5,056 bases of DNA. It comes from a bacterium (GTDB lineage Bacteria > Bacillota_I > Bacilli_A > Mycoplasmatales > Mycoplasmoidaceae). This document shows positions 1 through 5,056 of the stretch, piece after piece (the first letter of the stretch is position 1; each line of letters starts with the position of its first letter). The position numbers and the translations under genes are program-made. The notes beneath the pieces were generated by a model. That model saw nothing but the letters and a program-made list of their open reading frames with translations. It did not search any database and was not told where the DNA came from. The stretch covers positions 1 through 5,056 of the forward strand of contig JAGBPV010000009.1 in the NCBI GenBank assembly GCA_017633195.1, in the 5' to 3' direction.

Positions 1-13
1 AATAAATTTCTAG

Positions 14-19
14 TATAAT
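14..19 (+). promoter_or_regulatory. Candidate -10 promoter box
   Basis: A perfect TATAAT hexamer lies 66 bases before the first start codon. Transcription from it would begin near base 26 and give a leader of about 60 bases. The matching -35 box would fall outside the window, so it cannot be checked. TATAAT arises often by chance in DNA this AT-rich. The support is positional: it lies upstream of the first gene of an otherwise gap-free gene string. Confidence 0.4.
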
Positions 20-41
20 TAGATTGCTTTTATAGAATTAT

Positions 42-118
42 AAATTTACAAATTTGTTCTGAAATATGACTAATTTAATTTTTTTATGAAAAAAGTCATT
101 AAAAGAGTTTGTAAATTT
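42..118 (+). repeat. Inverted repeat around the first start codon
   Basis: Bases 42-52 (AAATTTACAAA) are the exact reverse complement of bases 108-118. With two G-U pairs the RNA stem extends to 14 pairs (42-55 with 105-118). Inside it, 66-71 can pair with 94-99, or alternatively the T run at 80-85 with the A run at 89-94 around the ATG at 86. The fold would enclose the start codon of the lipoprotein gene, which has no Shine-Dalgarno sequence. It could control translation, but the stem is almost entirely A-U and may be chance. Confidence 0.25.
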
Positions 119-1030
119 TTATTTTTATCTATTTCATGTTTAAGTGTAATTAGTGTAATATCTTGTAGTTTTTTTAGTTTAAATACACAATGATTAAAAT
201 CAAAACAATCTAATCAATCCTTAGGATCAAATCAAGATATTAATTATGCTTCATATTCAAACTTAATAAATCAATACAATCAAGACTTAATAAGCATCAA
301 AACTAATTGAGTAAATAACTTTCAAATTCAAAATCCAAAATGAAGTAACTTTAATACGAATTTATTAACTCAATTAACTTATGAGCAAACTCAATGACAA
401 AGTATTAATAAAAACAATACTGCAAAATATTTAGCTACTTTGTATCCTTTGCTTTGAAGTTTAAATAATGCTTTGATTAATTTAGATTGATATTTTATTA
501 ATGCTTATCTTGTTGGATTTATTAATAGCTTAAATAGCACTTCATTGCAAGAATTTAGTTTCTTACCAATTTTATCAACTTCAACAAGTTATATAAGTTT
601 ATTAAGTAAGTTAGATTGAACAGAAATTTTACTTAATCCAAAATGATTAATTTTTAAACATGATTTCAAAAAATTCTTAATTACACAAAATTTATCAATA
701 AATACTTGAAATGATGATCTTAAAGTTTTTTGTGGTGGTTGAGCAAATAATTCATGAGTTTTAAGTTCTACATACTCAAATATTTCTATTATTAATTTAG
801 GATTTGTAAGTTTTAACTGATATATGATGAATGAGCAAATTCCAAGTTGTTTTAGTTCAAGTAACAAGAATTTAAATCTTAATGTAAATAACTGAAACTA
901 TTTTAATGACACACAAAACAATCCAAATTTAAGTCAAAGTAATTTAAAGAAACAAATTACATATTATGAACAAATTCAAACATTCTATGACTGCGCTATT
1001 AAACATTTAAGGTTTATAAGTAAAGGTTAA
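86..1030 (+). CDS. Predicted surface lipoprotein, Trp-rich, transfer-operon linked
   Basis: The product is 314 aa when TGA is read as Trp. The start is fixed by an in-frame TAA at 71-73 and by the signal peptide. That peptide has a basic N-terminus (MKKVIKR), a hydrophobic stretch at about residues 11-25, and a lipobox V24-I25-S26-C27 with Cys27 at bases 164-166, followed by SFF. This predicts lipidation and display on the outer face of the membrane. The mature part is rich in Asn, Gln and Ser and has 13 Trp, all TGA, in short sequences such as DWY, DWT and NWN. No catalytic motif or second membrane segment is visible. The T-rich leader has no Shine-Dalgarno sequence. The stop lies 2 bases before the next start, so the gene belongs to the transfer operon. 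Mycoplasma conjugative elements often carry a surface lipoprotein near their T4SS genes, and by analogy this one may act in mating contact or exclusion. I do not recognise a specific family. Confidence 0.85.
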
Positions 1031-1032
1031 AA

Positions 1033-1530
1033 ATGGGTAGAAAAAGAAGATTACCACAAAGCACAAGTTCAAGAGATGTTCACATTAGAATTAAAGGTCA
1101 AGAGAATTGTATATTGTTAGATCATTTTATTACAGACTTCAAAATTAAACATATTGGTAAAAAAGATAAGTATTTTTTAAATGATTTGTTTAGTGAACTG
1201 TTAATGAACTTTGTGACTAATAAAGTTGCATTAGATAAAGAATCAACAGTTTATGCATTAATCAAACCACATATTCAAAAAGCAATTAAAGAATCAACAA
1301 GGTTAAGTGATTTAATGATTGTTACAAATTTTAAAAAAATTCATGAAGAATTAAACGCAATTGCAAGAATGCTTTCATATGTTTTAAGAGCATTTACTAG
1401 AATTGGTACAAAAGATGAAAATGGCAATAGCATTTCTGTGTTGTCTAGATCTGGTGTTGAACAAGGTGATCCAGTTGGAACAACTTTATTACCTTGGATC
1501 AAAGATATTTTTAAAGATGGTGAATTCTAA
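1033..1530 (+). CDS. Probable MobC-like relaxosome accessory protein
   Basis: This 165-aa basic protein starts with MGRKRRLPQ. AAAGG at 1022-1026, 6 bases before the ATG, is a good ribosome binding site. Residues 15-21 (DVHIRIK) look like the short beta strand that opens a ribbon-helix-helix DNA-binding fold, with predicted helices at about 23-38 and 47-64. Residues 100-122 contain I103, L107, N108, A109, I110, A111, R112 and L114, which resembles the L-x-x-I-x-x-x-L-N-x-I-A-R-x-L signature of MobC-type mobilisation proteins. In that family the protein binds the origin of transfer and helps the relaxase open the strands. The stop codon overlaps the relaxase start by one base (TAATG), which implies translational coupling and fits the role. 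Its only Trp (1495-1497) is TGG and it has no TGA codon, unlike its neighbours. Homology rests on pattern only; another DNA-binding accessory or regulatory protein is possible. Confidence 0.65.
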   Translation: MGRKRRLPQSTSSRDVHIRIKGQENCILLDHFITDFKIKHIGKKDKYFLNDLFSELLMNFVTNKVALDKESTVYALIKPHIQKAIKESTRLSDLMIVTNFKKIHEELNAIARMLSYVLRAFTRIGTKDENGNSISVLSRSGVEQGDPVGTTLLPWIKDIFKDGEF

Positions 1531-2798
1531 TGAAAAAGAAGCAACCAATAATAATTAAAATGATTCGATTTGCTAATGGTAATAATTCACACTGAAGATA
1601 TTATCAAAGTGGAGATTATATTAATTACATTTTAAGAGATGGTGCAAGTTGAATTAATCCAGAAGAAAACAAAACTGCTTTGTTTAATATCAATAATGAT
1701 AATTTTTATGATTGAAATGAATTACAAGATTTAAAAAATAAATTTCATGAATTAAATCCAAAGCAAAATGTGTGAGATTTTGTAATTAGTTTTGAAAAAG
1801 AATTCATGCAAGAAAAAATCATTGATCATCCTGAATTAATTAGTGGTTTAATTAAAGAACCATTGCAAGGATTATTTAAAAAGAATTACATGAATATAGA
1901 AGATTATGAAGTGTTCTTTGCTCTTCATGAAAACACAGATAATAAACATATTCATTTAGCATTTTTTGAAAAAGAAGCAACTAATTACAACATTAAAACT
2001 AATCAACCAATTTTTAAATATAAAGGTTTGTTAGCAAACAGTGAAACAAAAGAACTAAAAGAATTTGCACAAGACATACTAAAAGAAACTGATTCTAAAT
2101 ACTATGAAATGATGATTGATTACAGAAAACAAGTTGTGCAAATGTCTAGGATGTTATTAAGACAAAATCTAAATGATGAGTATGGTAAATTAGTTTCAAC
2201 ATTTATAGAAAAAGATATTCATACATTTAAGTTTAAAAATTTAGATGAAGATACACAAAATCAAGTCTTAGATTTAGAAAACAAATTAGTTAATAGTAAT
2301 CAAGAATTAAAAAAGTGTTATCAAGAATATTTCAATACTTTAAATCAAATTTATGAAATTAAACAAACAAGAAATGAAGCATATAACATGCAAAATAAAA
2401 ACACTGATTTAAATAATTGATTAGAACAAGAAAAAGATGATCTAAACGTAAGAATTGCAAATGGAATTTTAAAAGAAATTAAAAATAGCATTCCATTTGA
2501 AACTGAAGAAAATACTGCTGAAGATTCATTGCTAAAAAATATTGAAGAAGATATTAAACAAAAACAAAGTTTTAAAATTCAAAAAGCAATGGTATCAATT
2601 GCTAAAAATCCAGGTAATACAGTAGATTATTTAAACAAAATGGATTATGAAAAAAATTATAAGCAGTATAGTACTTCAAATAATTTAAATAAAACTTTAA
2701 AAGTACTAAAAGATGTTTTTGAACAGATGAATAAAGATGCAATTAATGCATATAAAAAATTAATGCAAGAAATTGAAAATGAAATGTCAAAAGGATAA
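1530..2798 (+). CDS. Conjugative relaxase, probable MOBL family
   Basis: The product is 422 aa with five Trp, all TGA. A relaxase nicks one strand at the origin of transfer through a Tyr and pilots the strand to the T4SS. Three parts match a MOBL-type layout. A Tyr-rich N-terminal segment at residues 24-33 (YYQSGDYINY) is the likely site of the nicking Tyr. A V81-W82...V85-I86-S87 strand precedes the core. The metal-binding motif HENTDNKHIH at residues 133-142 (bases 1926-1955) supplies His133, His140 and His142 and is followed by LAFFEK. The length is close to that of known MOBL relaxases of about 400 aa. Residues 240-300 are charged with coiled-coil-like spacing, and the C-terminal part to 422 is helical and Lys/Glu-rich, without a visible helicase or primase domain. 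ATG 1530 is chosen because it overlaps the previous stop and keeps the Tyr segment. MOBP or MobA/MobL-type assignment is the alternative. Confidence 0.85.
2789..2795 (+). promoter_or_regulatory. Ribosome binding site inside the relaxase 3' end
   Basis: AAAAGGA overlaps the last codons of the relaxase gene and sits 6 bases before the ATG at 2802. It supports translation of the 49-aa reading frame that follows. Confidence 0.6.
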
Positions 2799-2801
2799 GA
2801 A

Positions 2802-2951
2802 ATGAAAAACAACATTGTTGTATTGGTTGATAGAAATACATTGATGCAAGTTGAAGTAGATACACAAGATTTTCTGGGTTTTTTAAAAACAAAAAATCCA
2901 CATGACAAATTTAACGCAAGTGAATTATTTGCATATTTAGAAAAAAAATAA
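2802..2951 (+). CDS. Small hypothetical protein, 49 aa
   Basis: I do not recognise this protein. It reads MKNNIVVLVDRNTLMQVEVD at the start and ends ELFAYLEKK. The N-terminal half looks like two short beta strands (IVVLVD and MQVEVD), followed by a helical half with F24, L25, F27 and L28 and a final amphipathic helix. It has no membrane segment, no Cys and no Trp, so it is probably a soluble cytoplasmic protein. It lies 3 bases after the relaxase stop, has a good ribosome binding site, and lies 18 bases before the pilin gene. It therefore sits exactly at the junction between the DNA-processing and secretion genes. A role in the relaxosome or as a small regulator is possible but is only inferred from position. 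Confidence 0.65.
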   Translation: MKNNIVVLVDRNTLMQVEVDTQDFLGFLKTKNPHDKFNASELFAYLEKK

Positions 2952-2956
2952 AAATC

Positions 2957-2962
2957 AAGGAG
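2957..2962 (+). promoter_or_regulatory. Strong Shine-Dalgarno site for the pilin gene
   Basis: AAGGAG, the best ribosome binding site in the window, lies 7 bases before the ATG at 2970. It suggests the pilin-like protein is translated more strongly than its neighbours, as expected for a major structural subunit. Confidence 0.75.
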
Positions 2963-2969
2963 AAAAATA

Positions 2970-3311
2970 ATGAAAAATTTAATCTTAGCAAGCACTAATA
3001 GTGCAGTTAGTCAACAAACGTTTACTCCATTAGCTGAGTGAGTTTGACAAGTAGCTAATGCAATATTAATTGTTTTTGGAGTTATAGCAGGTATCTTTTT
3101 AATTTTTGTTTTGGGATATTATTTTATTTTGTTAGCAAAACATAAAGATCCTGAAGAAAGAAAAGAAATTTTAGGTAAATTTTTATGATGAGTGGTTGGA
3201 GCAGTAGGAATTATTGTTGTATGTAGTATTAGTAATATATTATTCCCTTTAATCGAAGGACATATGATGTTTGCACCATTATCAAATAGTAGTTCTAGTA
3301 GCAATAGTTAG
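2970..3311 (+). CDS. Pilin-like T4SS protein (VirB2/TrbC-like, Mbov_0395-type)
   Basis: The product is 113 aa. It has an N-terminal segment ending in PLAEWVWQVA, a first membrane helix at about residues 31-56, a short charged loop KHKDPEERKEILGK (57-70), and a second membrane helix at about 71-93 containing WWVVGAVGIIVV. The tail ends in SNSSSSSNS. Two helices joined by a short basic-acidic loop are the standard VirB2/TrbC pilin architecture. In Gram-positive and mollicute systems such proteins are thought to form part of the channel or a short pilus in the membrane. Four Trp codons are TGA, which splits the gene under the standard code. The stop is TAG. It directly precedes the VirB6-like gene, the order seen in mycoplasma conjugative elements. 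There is no clear leader peptidase site, so the hydrophobic N-terminus may stay attached. Confidence 0.75.
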
Positions 3312-3334
3312 AACAAGAAAGAAAGGTAATTATT

Positions 3335-4726
3335 ATGTTGTCAATAGGACAATTAATTCTTGCTGGTCTTCTTAAGTTTGTTTGAATCATTTTTATTGAA
3401 GGACCATTAACTATCGTTTCATATGTTGCTGATGCAATTAAATACTTAACACAAGGAATTTTGTGAAATGTCTTTTTTGATACTAATGGTACTTATAAAA
3501 ATGGTGTAATTACTCCACCAAATATTAATGATGTAAAAATTCCATGAATATTTATTGGATTTGTAATAATTGCCGTATTTATTGGTTTCATAGTTTTTAT
3601 ATGACAAATTATCAAAGTAATTATCACAAAAACAAAAGATACCAAAGAACAAAAACAAGGAATTATTCATGCTTTTAAATTCTTTATTTTAGGATTTTTA
3701 GTTTGCTTTAGCATTCCTGCATTTTTCTTTTGCATTGTAGCAATAATGGGATTTTTAAGTGAAGCTATTAATTTAGCATTTACTGGATCAACTGATCAAG
3801 GTGGAATTAGTGATTTCTTATATTTGTTAGGTGCTCCAGAAGGATTTCAAGGACCTGTGCCAGATAGTTTTGCTCCACCTGATGATTGAGTAATTTTAAA
3901 ATACAATTTCTTCGTACAAGTTCTTGGAACATGATTTGCTTTATTTGCATTATTAATTGTTTCATGAGTAATTATGTTAAAGATGGCTGAATTGTTCTTC
4001 TTAATGCTAATTAGTCCATTTTTAGCATTTAGTATGCCATTAGATGATGGTAAAAGAATGGTTTTATATAAGAACATGGTGATATCAAAAGCGCTTGTTA
4101 TTTTAGGTAATTTGGTGATGTATTATGTTTACATTATTTTAATTTCTTTAATACATTCAACAATTGATAACAGTACTTGATTTAATGCTAATGGGGGAAG
4201 TATTGCAAAAGGAATTGTTGAGCTAGCATTTATTGCTGGAAGTAGTATGGCAGTATTTTCTGCATCAAGTATTATTGCTTCATTTATTGGTGAAGGATTT
4301 GGGTTAAGAGAAGGAATGGATACATTCAGAGGATTTATGGGTCTAGCAGGCATGAGTGGAGCAATGGGATTAGTTACAAAAGGATTTTCATCTCCATTTA
4401 GAAATTTATCAAGATTAACTAAGTTAGGTAAACAAGGTGTAAAGAAAAAACATGATATTGCTCATAACAAGATTGATAGACAAATGTCTGAAGGTACAAT
4501 GACCAAAGAACAAGGAATACTTGAACATGAAAAGGTTGGTAAACATTTTTGACGAAAGAAAATGCTAAATAGTATTAAAGCTACTCCAGAAGGTTTATCA
4601 AAATCTAATTATTTCAACAGTAAATCTAGTGTATTTGGAACATATAGAAAACCTGAACAACAAAAAGAAGAAGATAAAAAGAAAACTGAAGATAATTCTT
4701 CAAAAAATAAAGAAGGTGAACAATAA
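3335..4726 (+). CDS. Polytopic T4SS channel protein (VirB6/TrbL-like, Mbov_0396-type)
   Basis: The product is 463 aa with nine Trp, all TGA; under the standard code it falls into fragments. AAAGG at 3322-3326 lies 8 bases before the ATG. Likely membrane segments lie at about residues 7-30, 69-94, 115-140, 192-213, 217-235, 249-272 and 292-318. The stretch around 217-240 (K-M-A-E-L-F-F then SPFLAFSMPLDDG) resembles the conserved core of VirB6/TrbL-type T4SS proteins, where a charged residue and a Ser-Pro pair sit in the membrane before a cytoplasmic loop. Residues 320-350 are Gly/Met-rich, and residues 355-463 form a very basic then Lys/Glu-rich tail that is probably cytoplasmic. VirB6-type proteins line the inner-membrane part of the DNA channel. 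Neighbouring pilin and VirB3/VirB4-like genes support this role. Family assignment rests on topology and gene order. Confidence 0.75.
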
Positions 4727-4728
4727 GA

Positions 4729-5056
4729 ATGATTAATCCAGACAATTTAATTCCAAGAAGTTTATTTAATTCAAGATTATTAATATACAAGTCTTTAACA
4801 CTTAAAGATGTTGCATATATTATTGTGTGTTTAATCATTGCTGCATGTTTATCATTTAGTTTTAGCAAAATTGATATTTTATTTAGAATTGTAATTTTTA
4901 TTTTTATTGGTCTTTTTTTATTATTAGGATTAATTAAATTAACTAAAAGAGACTTAAGAATTTATCAATTTATTGCTTTATTTTTTATTTTTGTTGTGAA
5001 TAAGAAACAATATTATGCAACTAAAAATAATTACAAAAATAACTTAGATTTTTTAA
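4729..5056 (+). CDS. T4SS protein with VirB3/PrgI-like N-terminus, probable VirB4/TraE ATPase, partial
   Basis: Only the first 109 aa are in the window, and the frame is open at the right edge. The protein begins MINPDNLIPRSLFNSRLLIY, then KSLTLKDVAY, with hydrophobic segments at about residues 28-46, 50-70 and 78-91, followed by a basic stretch (NKKQYYATKNNYKNN). A short I-P-R segment, a G/S-L-T-x-x-D-type turn and then paired helices are typical of PrgI/VirB3 proteins, which anchor the VirB4 ATPase. In mycoplasma elements the gene after the VirB6-like one encodes a conjugal transfer ATPase (Mbov_0397 type) with such a membrane N-terminus. No Walker motif is visible yet, so a free-standing VirB3 is possible. 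The start lies 2 bases after the previous stop. The only ribosome binding site candidate, AGAAGG at 4711-4716, is 12 bases away, so translation is probably coupled. Confidence 0.65.
   Translation, partial: MINPDNLIPRSLFNSRLLIYKSLTLKDVAYIIVCLIIAACLSFSFSKIDILFRIVIFIFIGLFLLLGLIKLTKRDLRIYQFIALFFIFVVNKKQYYATKNNYKNNLDFL

Noticed and set aside
589..867. Minus-strand 92-aa frame
   Set aside because: It is the antisense shadow of the lipoprotein gene, with no ribosome binding site or recognisable domain. The minus-strand frames at 2657, 3119, 3446, 3847, 4129 and 4626 are rejected for the same reason.
86..1030. Lipoprotein as a pseudogene because of its many internal TGA codons
   Set aside because: All 13 interruptions are TGA, no TAA or TAG occurs in frame before 1028, and the neighbouring genes show the same pattern. 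It is an intact gene under table 4.
1806..2420. Separate 204-aa gene starting at ATG 1806
   Set aside because: It is only a piece of the 422-aa relaxase frame between two TGA codons. Under table 4 the frame is open from 1530 to 2798, and the 89-aa frame at 2529 belongs to it too.
3302..3334. Possible terminator between the pilin and VirB6-like genes
   Set aside because: The 23-base gap has no inverted repeat or T run. It holds only the ribosome binding site.
3974..4552. Two short genes at 3974-4180 and 4247-4552
   Set aside because: Both are in the frame of the VirB6-like protein and are bounded by TGA codons that encode Trp here.

Overview
This 5,056-base window is very AT-rich and uses the Mollicutes genetic code, in which UGA encodes tryptophan (translation table 4). 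Read with the standard code, four of the seven genes break at in-frame TGA codons. Read with table 4, the window resolves into seven plus-strand genes that fill it almost completely. The organism is therefore a mollicute (Mycoplasma, Ureaplasma, Spiroplasma, Entomoplasma or a relative). I cannot name the genus from the sequence alone.

The window looks like the DNA-processing and early type IV secretion (T4SS) section of a conjugative plasmid or integrative conjugative element. Bases 1-85 are a leader with a TATAAT box and a possible RNA fold. They precede a 314-aa Trp-rich surface lipoprotein gene (86-1030). Next come a 165-aa probable relaxosome accessory protein with MobC-like features (1033-1530) and a 422-aa relaxase with an H-x6-H-x-H motif that best resembles the MOBL family (1530-2798). 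A 49-aa unknown protein (2802-2951) separates these from the secretion genes: a 113-aa VirB2/TrbC-like pilin (2970-3311), a 463-aa polytopic VirB6/TrbL-like channel protein (3335-4726), and the start of a gene whose membrane N-terminus looks like VirB3/PrgI (4729 to the window end). The last gene probably continues into a VirB4/TraE-type ATPase. The order pilin, polytopic protein, VirB3-VirB4 protein matches the Mbov_0395/0396/0397 block known from mycoplasma conjugative elements.

The largest gap between genes is 23 bases, one junction overlaps, and no internal terminator is visible, so one polycistronic transcript is likely. The inferred logic is as follows. The accessory protein and relaxase bind and nick an origin of transfer, which is not identified here. 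The pilin, VirB6-like and VirB3/VirB4-like proteins build the channel in the single membrane of a wall-less cell. The lipoprotein is displayed outside and may contact the mating partner. The minus strand carries only chance open frames.

The most interesting points are a relaxase joined directly to a mycoplasma-type T4SS block, the lipoprotein fused tightly to the transfer operon, and the small unknown protein between the two modules.
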